From JBBDMC01 sp963826055 (GTDB taxonomy: Bacteria; Pseudomonadota; Alphaproteobacteria; Rhizobiales; Kaistiaceae), in NCBI GenBank assembly GCA_963826055.1, contig CAWGVO010000009.1, positions 868,001 through 932,000 on the forward strand: 64,000 nucleotides of DNA, given 5' to 3'. Shown here piece by piece: positions 28,292-39,044 of this stretch. Positions within the stretch are counted from its first letter, which is position 1. The number at the start of each line of letters is the position of its first letter. The notes beneath the pieces are model-generated. The model worked only from the letters and a program-made list of their open reading frames with translations. It searched no databases and was not told the DNA's origin. The translations under genes and the position numbers were made by a program.

Positions 28292-30207
28292 TCAGGCGCG
28301 CCGCGGCTGCGACATGGCACGGCCGAGCGCGGCAAACACGGCGCCGACGATGCCGGCCGCGTCGAGGCCGGCCGCCGCGTACATCTGTTCGGGCTTGCCC
28401 TGCTCGATGAAGCGGTCGGGGAGCGTCAGCGTACGGACCTTGAGCCCACGGTCAAGCGCGCCGGTGGTAGCGAGATGCGCCAGCACCTGTGAGCCGAAGC
28501 CGCCGACCGCGCCTTCCTCGACGGTGATGAGGACCTCGTGTTCGCGCGCCAGGCGGTCGATCAGGCCGGTGTCGAGCGGCTTGGCGAAGCGGGCGTCGGC
28601 GACCGTCGTCGGCAGGCCATAGGTGTCGAGCTCTTCCGCCGCGAGCAGCGTCTGGGCGAGCCGCCCGCCGAACGACAGCAGCGCCACCTTGCTGCCCTCG
28701 CGCATGACCCGGCCGCGCCCGATGGCGAGCGGCACCCCGCGTTCGGGCATGTCCACCCCGACACCCTCGCCGCGCGGGTAGCGGAACGCCGACGGACGGT
28801 CGTCGATCGCCGCCGCGGTCGCCACCATGTGCCTGAGCTCCGCTTCGTCGGCCGCCGCCATCACCACGAACCCCGGCAGGCAGGCGAGGAAGGTGGTGTC
28901 GTACGAACCGGCGTGGGTCGGCCCGTCGGCGCCGACCAGCCCCGCGCGATCGATGGCGAAGCGGACCGGCAGGCCCTGGATCGCCACGTCGTGGACGATC
29001 TGGTCGTAGGCGCGCTGGAGGAAGGTGGAATAGATCGCCGCGAACGGCTTGAAGCCTTCGGCGGCAAGGCCGGCGGCGAAGGTGACGGCGTGCTGCTCGG
29101 CGATGCCAACGTCGAAGGTGCGCTCAGGGAACGCCTCGGCGAAGAGGTCGAGTCCGGTGCCGCCGGCATCGCCGCGGTGATCGCCACGATGCGGGGGTCT
29201 TCCTGCGCTTCGCGAATCAGGCTCTCGGCGAACACCCTGGTGTAGGACGGGGCGTTGGAGCGGCCCTTGGCCTGCTTGCCGGTCACCACGTCGAAGGTGG
29301 AGACGCCGTGGTACTTGTCGTCCGACTCCTCGGCCGGCGCGTATCCCTTGCCCTTCTTGGTGACGACGTGCACCAGGATCGGGCCGTTGTTCATCGCCTT
29401 GACGTTCCGGAGCACCGGCAGCAGGTGGTCGAGGTTGTGCCCGTCGATCGGCCCGACGTAGTAGAAGCCGAGTTCCTCGAACATGGTGCCGCCGGTCCAG
29501 AAGCCGCGCGCGAACTCCTCGGTCAGGCGAAGCTTTTCGCGCACGAACCTCGGCAGCGCGTCGGCGATGCGTTTCCCGAGCCGCCGCACCTTGCGGTAGG
29601 CGCGACCTGAAACCAGCCGGGCGAGGTGGGCGGACATGGCGCCGACCGGCGGCGCGATCGACATGTCGTTGTCGTTGAGGACGACGATCAGCCGCGACCG
29701 GAGATGGCCGGCGTTGTTCATCGCCTCGTAGGCCATGCCGGCCGACATGGCGCCGTCGCCGATTACGGCGATGACGTTGTTGTCGCCGTCGTCGAGGTCG
29801 CGGGCCACCGCCATGCCGAGCGCCGCCGAGATCGAGGTGGAGGAGTGGGCGGTGCCGAACGGGTCGTACGCGCTCTCCGCCCGGCGGGTGAAGCCGGAAA
29901 GGCCGCCGGGCTGGCGGAGCGTCCGGATGCGGTCGCGCCGGCCGGTGAGGATCTTGTGCGGGTAGGCCTGATGGCCGACGTCCCAGATGAGGCGGTCGCG
30001 CGGCGTGTCGAAGACGTAATGGAGCGCCACCGTCAGCTCGACCACGCCGAGGCCGGCACCGAGGTGGCCGCCGGTGACCGAAACGGCGGAGATGGTCTCC
30101 TGCCGCAACTCGTCCGCGAGCTGCCGGAGGTCGGATTCGGGCAGTTTGCGCAGGTCGGCCGGCAAGGTGACCCGGTCGAGGAGGGGCGTCGCGCTGTCGT
30201 CGCTCAA
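28292..30207 (-). CDS. dxs: 1-deoxy-D-xylulose-5-phosphate synthase, frameshifted
   Basis: Dxs condenses pyruvate and glyceraldehyde 3-phosphate using thiamine diphosphate, the first step of the MEP isoprenoid pathway. Motifs: GGHLGAGLGVVELTVALHYV, WDVGHQAYPHKILTGR, the ThDP site GDGAMSAGMAYEAMNNAG, and DGHNLDHLLPVL. The transketolase C-half has FDVGIAEQHAVTFAAGLA and RFAIDRAGLVGADGPTHAG. One frameshift near 29165, a lost G in a CCGGGCGGC context, is the only defect. The likely start is a TTG at 30205-30207 (SDDSATPLLDRVTLP follows); no closer ATG exists. ispH at 59.5 kb is the last enzyme of the same pathway. Confidence 0.95.
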
Positions 30208-30407
30208 GTCGTCGATTCCGCTGGGGGGCGCGTGCCGGCACACTTGCACGGCGGGCAGGGTGGCGCAATGCGGCAGCGCTCGCACGGCGGCCAAAAGCTT
30301 AACCCTTGCTGTCGGCAGCGATGTGAGGAGCCGGGATTGCCGTTGGCAACGCCCCAAAGTAGGGTCTGCCGGCTCGATACACCGCTGACGCGAACGCTCA
30401 AAACGGG

Positions 30408-31955
30408 ATGTCCGATTCGACGGGCGCTGCCGCGCCGACGCTCCTCGAGGCGCAACACCTCTCCAAATCGTTTGGCCCGGTGGAGGTGCTGGGCGACGTT
30501 TCGGTCGCGCTGCGCGCCGGCGAGGTGCACGCCGTCGTTGGCGAGAACGGGGCCGGCAAATCGACCTTGATGAAGATCCTCGCCGGCCACCTGTCGCCGA
30601 CGAAGGGGTCCGTCCTGTTCGATGGCCGTCCCGTGGTCTTCAACAGCCCGGTCGACGCCGAACGCCTCGGCATCGTGTTGGTTCACCAGGAAATCCTGCT
30701 CGCCCCCCACCTTACCGTCGCCCAGAACATCTTCATGGGGCGCGAGATCAGGCGCGGCATCGTCGTCGACGATCGCGCCATGAACCGCCAGGCGGCCGAA
30801 GTGATCCACGGGCTTGGCGCCGACATCGACCCGACGGCGGTGGTCTCCCGGCTCTCCATCGCCCAGCGCCAGCTCGTCCAGATCGCCCGCGCCCTCAACG
30901 TTCCCCACCGCGTCGTCATCTTCGACGAGCCGACCGCGTCGCTGACCCCGTTCGAGACCGAGGCGGTCCTCAAGGTCATTCGTGACCTCCGCGCCAGGGG
31001 CACGCCGGTCCTCTACATCTCGCACCGGTTGCCCGAAGTGGCGGCGATCGCCGACCGGGTCACGATCCTGCGCGACGGACGCCTGATCGCGACGCGAAAC
31101 GCCGCCGAGCTTGCACCCGTCGATATGGCCCGACTGATGGTGGGGCGCGACATGTCGCATCTCTACCCGGAACGCGTCCCCGACCCGGCGAGCGACACGG
31201 TCCTGGACGTCAGCAATCTCAATGTGCCGGGCTTCGTCTCGGATGCCTCCTTCAGCGTTCGGCGTGGCGAAATCCTCGGCTTCGCGGGCCTCGTCGGCGC
31301 CGGCCGCACCGAGCTTCTCGAGGGTGTGGTGGGCCTCAGACCGCACCGCGGCAAGGTCCGTGTGAAGGGGGCCGAGGTTTCGTTTCACGACGTGCGCGAC
31401 AGCATGCACGAGGGGATCGTCTATCTGAGCGAGGACCGCAAGGGTAAGGGCCTGATCCTGACCCGCGACCTGCCCACCAACCTGACGCTCGCCGCGCTCG
31501 CACATTTTGCCCGCGGGCCGCTGCTCGACCGCGGCAGGGAGGACACTGCCCTCGACCAGGCGATCTCCGAGTTCGACATCCGTGCGCCGCGCAAGGACAT
31601 GCTCGCCGGCCAACTTTCCGGCGGCAACCAGCAGAAGCTGCTGCTCGCCAAGATGATGCTGCTGGAGCCCGAGATCATCGTCATCGACGAGCCGACCCGC
31701 GGCATCGACATCGGCACCAAGCAGCAGATCTACAAGTTCATCACCGAGCTTGCCGGGCGCGGCAAGTCGATCGTCGTCATCTCCTCGGAGATGCAGGAGC
31801 TGATCGGCATCTGCCACCGCGTGCTGGTGATGCGCAACGGACGCATCGTCGGCGAGGTATCCGGCGAGCGCATGACTGAGCAGGAGATCGTGGTCTACGC
31901 CACCGGCGTGACCAGCGAGGAGGCGGCGCGGGTGACCGCCACGGGGGGAGCATGA
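30408..31955 (+). CDS. Sugar ABC transporter ATP-binding protein (RbsA type)
   Basis: This is the double-cassette ATPase of a carbohydrate uptake (CUT2) system, on the cytosolic face. The first cassette has GENGAGKSTLMKIL, the Q-loop in VHQEI, the signature region LSIAQRQLVQIARAL and the Walker B VIFDEPTASL. The second cassette has a degenerate Walker A (GLVGAGRTEL, as usual for this family), LSGGNQQKLLLAKM and VIDEPTRGIDIGTKQQIY. 515 residues is normal and the gene is unbroken. It is divergent from dxs and overlaps the permease start (ATGA at 31952-31955). The sugar is unknown. Confidence 0.95.
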   Translation: MSDSTGAAAPTLLEAQHLSKSFGPVEVLGDVSVALRAGEVHAVVGENGAGKSTLMKILAGHLSPTKGSVLFDGRPVVFNSPVDAERLGIVLVHQEILLAPHLTVAQNIFMGREIRRGIVVDDRAMNRQAAEVIHGLGADIDPTAVVSRLSIAQRQLVQIARALNVPHRVVIFDEPTASLTPFETEAVLKVIRDLRARGTPVLYISHRLPEVAAIADRVTILRDGRLIATRNAAELAPVDMARLMVGRDMSHLYPERVPDPASDTVLDVSNLNVPGFVSDASFSVRRGEILGFAGLVGAGRTELLEGVVGLRPHRGKVRVKGAEVSFHDVRDSMHEGIVYLSEDRKGKGLILTRDLPTNLTLAALAHFARGPLLDRGREDTALDQAISEFDIRAPRKDMLAGQLSGGNQQKLLLAKMMLLEPEIIVIDEPTRGIDIGTKQQIYKFITELAGRGKSIVVISSEMQELIGICHRVLVMRNGRIVGEVSGERMTEQEIVVYATGVTSEEAARVTATGGA

Positions 31956-32956
31956 CCGATACCGCGACCAAGGCGCGACCGGGCCGGACGTTCACCGGCC
32001 GGCTCAACATGGCGGCGCTGGCGCCATTCATCGCGCTCGCCCTGCTGCTCGTTGTCGGCACGTTCGCCAACGACAACTTCCTGACCGTCGGCAACCTCGT
32101 CAACGTGGCGACCCGCAGCGCCTTCATCGCCATCGTCGCGGTCGGCGCGACGTTCGTCATCTCGGCCGGCGGGCTCGACCTGTCGGTCGGCGCCATGACC
32201 GCCTTCGTCGCCAGCCTGATGATCATGTTCATGAACGGCGGCTCGATCACCAATCCCTACGTCATGCTGGTGGCCGCCATGGCACTCGCGATCGTGCTCG
32301 GTGCTGCCTGCGGCCTCGCCAACGGCCTCATCGTGACCGTCGGCCGCATCGAGCCGTTCATCGCCACGCTCGGCACCATGGGCATCTTCCGCGGCCTCAC
32401 CACCTGGCTGTCGCAGGGCGGCGCGATCACGCTTCGCTCCGCCGACATCCAGACCATCTACCGCCCCGCCTATTTCGGCTCGGTCCTCGGCATTCCGATT
32501 CCCATCGTCGTCATCTTCGCCACAGCGGCCATCGGCGCCTTCATCTTCTACCGCACGCCCTACGGACGGCACGTGATCGCGGTCGGCTCCAACGAGGACG
32601 TGGCGCGCTATTCCGGCATCCCGGTCAGGCGCGTACGCACCATCACCTACGCGTTGCAGGGCCTGTGCGTGGCGATCGCGGTGCTGCTCTACGTGCCGCG
32701 CCTCGGTTCCACCTCCGCCACCACCGGGCTGCTCTGGGAGTTGCAGGCGATCACCGCCGTGGTGATCGGCGGCACGGCGCTGCGCGGGGGGATCGGGCGC
32801 ATCTGGGGCACGATTTGCGGGGCGTTCATCCTTGAGATCGTGGGAAACATCATGCTACTTTCGAGCTTCGTCAGCGAGTATCTGATCGGTGCCATCCAGG
32901 GCGCGATCATCATCATCGCGATGCTCGTGCAACGCTCCTTGATGCGTCGGAACTGA
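31952..32956 (+). CDS. Sugar ABC transporter permease (RbsC type)
   Basis: The membrane component of the CUT2 importer, with about ten hydrophobic helices. VGATFVISAGGLDLSVGAM is the classic RbsC-family signature, and GGTALRGGIGRIWGTICGAF the conserved cytoplasmic loop near the end. LGLANGLIV-like residues occur in ACGLANGLIVTVGRIEPFI. 334 residues is normal and the gene is unbroken. It overlaps the ATPase gene by four bases and is followed 68 bp later by the binding protein. Confidence 0.95.
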   Translation: MTDTATKARPGRTFTGRLNMAALAPFIALALLLVVGTFANDNFLTVGNLVNVATRSAFIAIVAVGATFVISAGGLDLSVGAMTAFVASLMIMFMNGGSITNPYVMLVAAMALAIVLGAACGLANGLIVTVGRIEPFIATLGTMGIFRGLTTWLSQGGAITLRSADIQTIYRPAYFGSVLGIPIPIVVIFATAAIGAFIFYRTPYGRHVIAVGSNEDVARYSGIPVRRVRTITYALQGLCVAIAVLLYVPRLGSTSATTGLLWELQAITAVVIGGTALRGGIGRIWGTICGAFILEIVGNIMLLSSFVSEYLIGAIQGAIIIIAMLVQRSLMRRN

Positions 32957-33024
32957 CATCCACCGGGTCAAAAGGGTCGCCCGGCAACGACAACAAATCG
33001 GCCCTGTCTGTGAGGGAGAAACCT

Positions 33025-33972
33025 ATGCGTAAGGTAATGCTGACGGGCGCCGCCATCGCCATGGCCGCCCTGATGAGCGCCGCCCACGCCGCCGACAAGA
33101 AGACCATCGGCGTTTCAATTCCCGCGGCGGACCACGGCTGGACGGCGGGCGTCGTCTTCCACGCCAACCGCGTCGCCAAGCTGCTCATGCAGGAGTATCC
33201 GGGTCTCAACGTCATCGTGAAGACCTCGCCCGACCCCGCCACCCAGGCGAACGCGCTCGAGGACCTTTCTACCCAGGGCATGGATGCCCTCGTCATCCTG
33301 CCGTCCGACCCCGACCCGCTGGTCAATGCCATCAAGCAGGTGAAGTCGAAGGGCACCTTCGTCACGCTCGTCGACCGCGCTCCGTCGAACAACGACACTT
33401 CGGTGCGCAACCTCTACGTCGCCGGCAACAATCCGGCGCTCGGCGCGGTGGCCGGTGACTACATCAAGGCGCACAGCCCCAACGCCCAGGTGGTGGTGAT
33501 CCGCGGCCTGCCGATCCCGATCGACCAGCAGCGCCAGGACGGCTTCGACGCTGCCATCGCCGGGTCAGGCGTCAAGGTGCTCGAGAAGCAGTTCGGCAAC
33601 TGGAACCGCGACGACGCCTTCAAGGTCATGCAGGACTACCTGACCAAGTACCCGAAGATCGACGTCGTGTGGTGCCAGGATGACGACATGGCGGTCGGCG
33701 TGCTGCAGGCGATCGATCAGGCCAAGCGGACCGACATCCAGTACATCATCGCCGGCGCCGGCATGAAGGAGATGGTCAAGAAGGTGATGGACGGGGACAA
33801 GATGGTTCCGGTCGACGTCGCCTACCCGCCGTCGATGGTCGGCACCGCGCTGGAGCTGACCGCCGCCCACCTCTACGACCAGGTGCCGGTGGAAGGTAGC
33901 TACATCCTCGACGCGACGCTGATCACCAAGGACAACGCGGGGGAGTGGTATTTCCCGGATTCGCCGTTCTAG
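33025..33972 (+). CDS. Periplasmic sugar-binding protein of the CUT2 importer
   Basis: A type I periplasmic binding protein (Peripla_BP_4). The start is the ATG at 33025 preceded by GAGGGAG; the frame is open to 33010. The signal peptide MRKVMLTGAAIAMAALMSAA ends AHA. The mature protein begins KKTIGVSIPAADHGWTAGV, a pattern of ribose/allose-type binders, and contains VILPSDPDPLVNAIKQ and WCQDDDMAVGVLQAI. No fusion or break is seen. A strong terminator follows at once. No kinase, isomerase, dehydrogenase or regulator for a sugar is nearby, so the substrate cannot be assigned. Confidence 0.93.
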   Translation: MRKVMLTGAAIAMAALMSAAHAADKKTIGVSIPAADHGWTAGVVFHANRVAKLLMQEYPGLNVIVKTSPDPATQANALEDLSTQGMDALVILPSDPDPLVNAIKQVKSKGTFVTLVDRAPSNNDTSVRNLYVAGNNPALGAVAGDYIKAHSPNAQVVVIRGLPIPIDQQRQDGFDAAIAGSGVKVLEKQFGNWNRDDAFKVMQDYLTKYPKIDVVWCQDDDMAVGVLQAIDQAKRTDIQYIIAGAGMKEMVKKVMDGDKMVPVDVAYPPSMVGTALELTAAHLYDQVPVEGSYILDATLITKDNAGEWYFPDSPF

Positions 33973-33994
33973 TCAGCCTGAAACAGATGAAGGG

Positions 33995-34022
33995 TGGGGC
34001 GCTTCGGCGCCCCATCTTTTTT
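33995..34022 (+). terminator. Intrinsic terminator with UUCG loop
   Basis: The stem TGGGGCGC and GCGCCCCA (33995-34014) closes on a TTCG tetraloop and is followed by TCTTTTTT. It stands 22 bases after the binding-protein stop and ends the sugar importer operon. It also separates it from xseB, which is convergent and ends three bases further on. Confidence 0.92.
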
Positions 34023-34024
34023 CC

Positions 34025-34315
34025 TCAGAACGGCGTGTCGTCGTCGAGGGGCTCGCTGCCCTCGGGCCCGCCGTCGTCGCCCACCCGGATCTTCTCGACC
34101 CGCGCCTCCGCCTGCTTCAGCAGCGCGTCGCAGTGCTTCCTCAGCGCGTCCCCGCGCTCGTAGATGGCGATCGATTCGGCAAGCGGCACCTCGCCCCGCT
34201 CCAGCCGGCTGACGATTTGCTCCAGTTCTGCCAGCGCCTGCTCGAAGCTCAGGTCCTCGATGGCAACGGGCTTCTCGTCGGGCATAAGTCGTTTGTCCTC
34301 GTTGGAGCGCTTCAT
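34025..34315 (-). CDS. xseB: Exodeoxyribonuclease VII small subunit
   Basis: XseB is the small subunit that activates XseA for single-strand exonuclease activity. The core FEQALAELEQIVSRLERGEVPLAESIAIYERG and LRKHCDALLKQAEARVEKI is diagnostic; an acidic tail (GSEPLDDDTPF) follows. The ATG at 34315 overlaps the deacetylase stop (ATGA), which supports that start; an internal ATG at 34285 (MPDEK) gives the more usual length. The gene is unbroken. The large subunit is not in the window. In relatives dxs follows immediately; here the sugar importer lies between. Confidence 0.93.
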   Translation of the reverse strand: MKRSNEDKRLMPDEKPVAIEDLSFEQALAELEQIVSRLERGEVPLAESIAIYERGDALRKHCDALLKQAEARVEKIRVGDDGGPEGSEPLDDDTPF

Positions 34316-35238
34316 GCTTTCATCAGTTCGCCGACATGGGCGGCGACCGACCCGGCAAGCCCGGCGAGATCATAGCCGCCTTCGAGCAGGCTGACGATGC
34401 GGCCGTCGCAATGACGCGCGGCGACGCCCATCACCATCGCCGTCGCCCAGGCGAAATCGGCTTCCGTCAGGTTCAACTCGGCCAGCGGATCGCGCATGTG
34501 CCCGTCGAAGCCGGCGGAGATGAGGATGAGGTCGGGAGCGAAGGCGTCAAGGGCGGGCAGGACGCGGTTCTCGAAAGCCGCCCGGAACTCGCTGCCACCG
34601 TCGCCGGGCGACAGCGGCACGTTGACGATGTTGCCGACGCCGGTCTCCGACGGCGCGCCGGTGCCGGGATAGGCCGGCATCTGGTGGGTCGAGCAGTAGA
34701 GAATGCTGGCGTCGGTCTCTACCAGGTCCTGGGTGCCGTTGCCGTGGTGCACGTCCCAGTCGACGATCGCCACCTTGCCCACGCCGTGCCGGCGCTGGGC
34801 GTGGCGGGCGGCGATCGCCGCGTTATTGAACAGGCAGAAGCCCATGCAGCGGTCGGCCTCCGCATGGTGGCCGGGGGGCCTGATCGCCAGGAAGGCATTG
34901 GCGACGCGGCCGCCCATCACCTCGTCGACGCCGAGGCAGGCCGCGCCGACCGCGTGGCGGGCGACCGTGAAGCTCTCCGGCGAGATGTAGGTGTCCATCT
35001 CGATCTGGACGATGCCGGCGGCCGGCACCATGTTGCGGATCTCGTCGATGTAGGTGTCGGTGTGGACGAGGGCGATCGCGTCCGTCTCGCCGAGCGGCGC
35101 GGTCTTGCGCACGAGGCCGGCAAAGCGCGGATCGGACAGCACCTTGGTGATGGCGCGCAGCCGGTCGGGTCGTTCCGGATGGCCGGTCGGCACGAGGTGC
35201 TCGAGAAAAACCGGGTCCTCGACAAGCAAAGTGGTCAA
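34312..35238 (-). CDS. Histone deacetylase family protein
   Basis: A zinc amidohydrolase of the acetoin utilization/acetylpolyamine amidohydrolase class; bacterial members deacetylate small amines or proteins. The active site is clear: RPPGHHAEADRCMGFCLFNN with the His-His pair, VDWDVHHGNGTQ with the zinc Asp and His, and SAGFDGH with the second Asp. GGYDLAGLA is the conserved C-terminal turn. The start is a TTG at 35236-35238 with AGGAGG five bases upstream. The gene is unbroken. It belongs to a run acyl-CoA dehydrogenase, enoyl-CoA hydratase, deacetylase, xseB. Confidence 0.92.
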   Translation of the reverse strand: MTTLLVEDPVFLEHLVPTGHPERPDRLRAITKVLSDPRFAGLVRKTAPLGETDAIALVHTDTYIDEIRNMVPAAGIVQIEMDTYISPESFTVARHAVGAACLGVDEVMGGRVANAFLAIRPPGHHAEADRCMGFCLFNNAAIAARHAQRRHGVGKVAIVDWDVHHGNGTQDLVETDASILYCSTHQMPAYPGTGAPSETGVGNIVNVPLSPGDGGSEFRAAFENRVLPALDAFAPDLILISAGFDGHMRDPLAELNLTEADFAWATAMVMGVAARHCDGRIVSLLEGGYDLAGLAGSVAAHVGELMKA

Positions 35239-35243
35239 CAAGT

Positions 35244-35249
35244 CCTCCT
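35244..35249 (-). promoter_or_regulatory. Shine-Dalgarno for the deacetylase TTG start
   Basis: Read on the minus strand this is AGGAGG, five bases before the TTG at 35238. A second TTG at 35241 is too close (two bases), so the site selects 35238. Confidence 0.6.
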
Positions 35250-35267
35250 GATCGCGTTTGTCGCGGA

Positions 35268-36017
35268 TCAGCCCTTTCCATCCAGATAGGCATTGAGCGC
35301 GTCGCGTGCAGCCGGCGAGCGCAACAGCTCGGGGAAGCCTGCCGCTTCCTGGTCGATGCGCGCCACCACCTCGCGGCGGTCGCCGCGCATCAGCCGGCGC
35401 GCCATGCGCACCGCCTCGGGCGGCATGGCGGCGAGCGCCCGCGCCGCCGCCAGACCCGCTTCCTCCACCTCGCCGGCCGAGACCACCCGGTTGACCAGCC
35501 CTGCCTGGAGGGCGCGCTGGGCGTCGAACTGCTCGCCCATCACCAGGAGCCCGAAGGCGTGGTGATAGCCCATCAGCCGTGGCGCCAGCAGGCTCGCGGC
35601 CGCTTCCGGCGGCAGCCCCTGCTCGGCGAAGCCGGCGGAGAACACCGACCATTCGCTGGCGATGACGTAGTCGCAGAGGAAAAGGAGGGCGGTGCCGATG
35701 CCGGCGGCGAGCCCGTCGACCGCCGCCACCACCGGCTTGTCGACGGTGGCGATGGTCTTCAACAGGCGGAGCACGCCCTCGCCAGCGACGCCACGCTCGG
35801 CGGCCGCCTCGAGCTCGGCGACATCGTGCCCGATGGTGAAGATGCCGGGGCCGCCGGCGAGCAGGATGGCGTGCACCCGCGAGCTGCTTTCGGCGAAAGA
35901 GATGAGATCGGCGACCGATTCGTACATCTGCGCCGTCAGGGCGTTCTCCGCCTCGATACGATCGAAGCGGATGACCTGGACCCCGTCGCTGACCTCACCG
36001 ACTACGTGCTCGTTCAT
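35268..36017 (-). CDS. Enoyl-CoA hydratase/isomerase family protein
   Basis: A 249-residue crotonase-fold enzyme. The oxyanion-hole segments are AILLAGGPGIFTIGHDVAELE and AAVDGLAAGIGTALLFLCDY; SAGFAEQGLPPEAAASLLAPRLMG follows. At the position of the first hydratase Glu there is Phe-Ala-Glu-Gln, so the exact reaction (hydration, isomerisation or other) is uncertain. The gene is unbroken. It starts 29 bp after the acyl-CoA dehydrogenase, so the pair probably acts on the same acyl-CoA. Confidence 0.9.
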   Translation of the reverse strand: MNEHVVGEVSDGVQVIRFDRIEAENALTAQMYESVADLISFAESSSRVHAILLAGGPGIFTIGHDVAELEAAAERGVAGEGVLRLLKTIATVDKPVVAAVDGLAAGIGTALLFLCDYVIASEWSVFSAGFAEQGLPPEAAASLLAPRLMGYHHAFGLLVMGEQFDAQRALQAGLVNRVVSAGEVEEAGLAAARALAAMPPEAVRMARRLMRGDRREVVARIDQEAAGFPELLRSPAARDALNAYLDGKG

Positions 36018-36045
36018 TTTGGCGTTTTCCCCCGCGCCGGCTCTA

Positions 36046-37842
36046 TCACAGCCCGTGGTCGAAGGTCACCGTCAAGACGGTGCCGAGCACCGAAGTGGCC
36101 GCGGATTGCAACCCCTCGGCGCCGGATGTCACCGTTTGCGCGAGGCTGGCTGTCTCGCCGACCAGGGTTTCCGCAAAGAATCGGGCGAGCGACACCCACG
36201 GGTTGCCGTCGGTTGTCTCCGCCGTCAACGCCATGCGGGCGAGCAGCGCGCCGCCGAACGCCAGGCCGGCGAGGCGGAGGTAGGGCGTCGCCCCGGACAG
36301 CGCCGCGCGCGTCCGCCCGTCGTCCAGCGCCTCGGCGAGCCAGGCGGTCGCGCCGAGGAGGTCGTCGGCCGCCGCGCCAAGGCGCGCGGCGGTATCGCCG
36401 AACGCCGGGCCGTTGACCGCGGCGACGGCGTTGGCGACCTCGCGGATTTCGGCGATGACGTCGGCGATGGGGCGCCCGTCGTCCAGCTTGAGCTTGCGGG
36501 TGACGAGATCGATCGCCTGGATGCCGTTGGTGCCCTCGTAGATGGCGAACACGCGGGCGTCGCGGAGGTGCTGGGCGGCGCCGGTCTCCTCGATATAGCC
36601 GGCGCCGCCATGCACCTGGACGCCGGTCGAGGCGACGGCGATGCCGGCGTCGGTGGAGAAGGCCTTGGCGATGGGGGTGATGCAGCGCCGCCCGGCTCGC
36701 CCATCGCGGGCGCTCCGCCGCCGGCGCCACGCGGCTCATGTCGATGGCGTGGGCGCAGGCGTGACAGATCGCCCGCGACGCCGCGGTCAGCGCCTTCATG
36801 GTCAAGCAGGTCGCGCTGCACGTCCGGGTGATCGGCGATCGGCACCGCCACGTCGCGACGGGCCATCGACACCGTGCCCCTGACGGCGCTCGCGCGCGTA
36901 GGCGAGCGCCTCCTGGCAGGCCCGCGTCGCCACGCCGACGCCCTGCACCCCGACCGACAGGCGCGCCATGTTCATCATCGTGAACATCGCCGCGAGACCC
37001 CGGTTCTCCGCGCCGATCCGCCAGCCGACGGCGCCGTCCCCGCGCTCGCCATAGACCATCGTGCAGGTCGGCGCGCCGTGCAGCCCGAGCTTGTGCTCGA
37101 ACCCGGCGGCGACGACATCGTTCCGCGTCCCGTCGTCGAGCACTTTCGGGACGAGGAAGAGCGAGATGCCGCGGGTGCCTGCCGGCGCGTCCGGCAGGCG
37201 CGCCAGCACCAGATGGATGATGTTGTCGGTGAGATCGTGCTCGCCGTAGGTGATGAATATCTTCTGTCCGAAGATGCGGTAGCTGCCGTCGCCGGCCCGC
37301 TCGGCGCGCGTGCGGATGCGCGCGAGGTCGGAGCCGGCCTGCGGCTCGGTGAGGTTCATCGTCGCCATCCACGTGCCGGCGACGAGGCGCGGCAGATAGC
37401 GCCGCTTCAGATCGTCGTCGGCGTGGGCCGCGATGGCGTCGATGGCGCCGGCGGTCAGCATCGGCCCGGTGGCGAAGGCGGCGCTGCCGGCGTTCCACAG
37501 TTCCTGCACCGCCATCTGGAGGACCACCGGCAACCCCTGGCCGCCCCACGCGGCGGGGGCGCCGAAGCCGTTCCAGCCGGCCGCCGCCCACCGGGCATAG
37601 GCCTCCTTCCAGCCGGGCGCGGTCGTCACGCCGCCGTCGTCGCTCCGCGATACGCCGATGCGGTCGCCGACCTGGTTGAGCGGCGCCAGCACGTCTTCGG
37701 CGAAGCGGCCGGCCTCGGCCAGGATTTCCTCGACGGTGTCGGCGGCGAGGTCGCCGAACGCGCCGGTCGCGAGCGCGGCGTCGAGCCCGCCGGCAATCCG
37801 CATCGTGCGGGCGATCTCGGCGACCGGCGCTTCGAAGCTCAT
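36046..37842 (-). CDS. Acyl-CoA dehydrogenase with C-terminal extension, frameshifted
   Basis: An FAD-dependent dehydrogenase of about 597 residues, the long DmdC/AidB-like type with an extra C-terminal domain, not the 380-residue type. Visible parts: YARWAAAGWNGFGAPAAWGG, MNLTEPQAGSDLARIRTRA, IFGQKIFITYGEHDLTDN, then HKLGLHGAPTCTM. The C-half has the catalytic-region HGGAGYIEETGAAQHLRDAR and YEGTNGIQAIDLVTRKL. At least three frame junctions fall between about 36890 and 36700. EGTNGIQA supplies the base-region signature. It precedes an enoyl-CoA hydratase in the same direction. The substrate is unknown; 3-methylthiopropanoyl-CoA-type or fatty acyl-CoA are options. Confidence 0.88.
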
Positions 37843-37960
37843 CCCTGCCTCCCTTTCGCCCGCGGCTTGACGTGGCTTCGCCGCACGCGCGAGAACCCGC
37901 CGCGAGGCGGCCTCGCGGGCGGCCCGCGCAATCTGCCGCCACCCACAGGAAAGCGCAAAC

Positions 37961-38940
<980 letters not shown>

Positions 38941-38943
<3 letters not shown>

Positions 38944-39044
38944 AGCAATACCCGGAAAAGTGGATTCCACTTTTCCGTCGGGGATTGCGGGAAGACAACG
39001 AGATGGAGCCGGTCATCGATTTTACGAAATGATGAGCGGCTCTA
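38941..39044. repeat. RIME-like palindromic repeat, copy 2 (complete)
   Basis: About 104 bp bounded by TAGAGC and GCTCTA. The centre is a near-perfect palindrome, GGAAAAGTGGA-T-TCCACTTTTCC (38954-38976), extended by GCAAT and ATTGC outside it. It fills the whole gap between the convergent Sua5 and DnaJ-family genes and provides the TAG stop of both. The size and style resemble the RIME and Bru-RS elements of Hyphomicrobiales. Confidence 0.8.

Noticed and set aside
30337..30349. TTGCC-GTT-GGCAA palindrome upstream of the sugar importer as a LacI-type operator
   Set aside because: Only five bases per arm, and no repressor gene is nearby; too weak to list as a feature.
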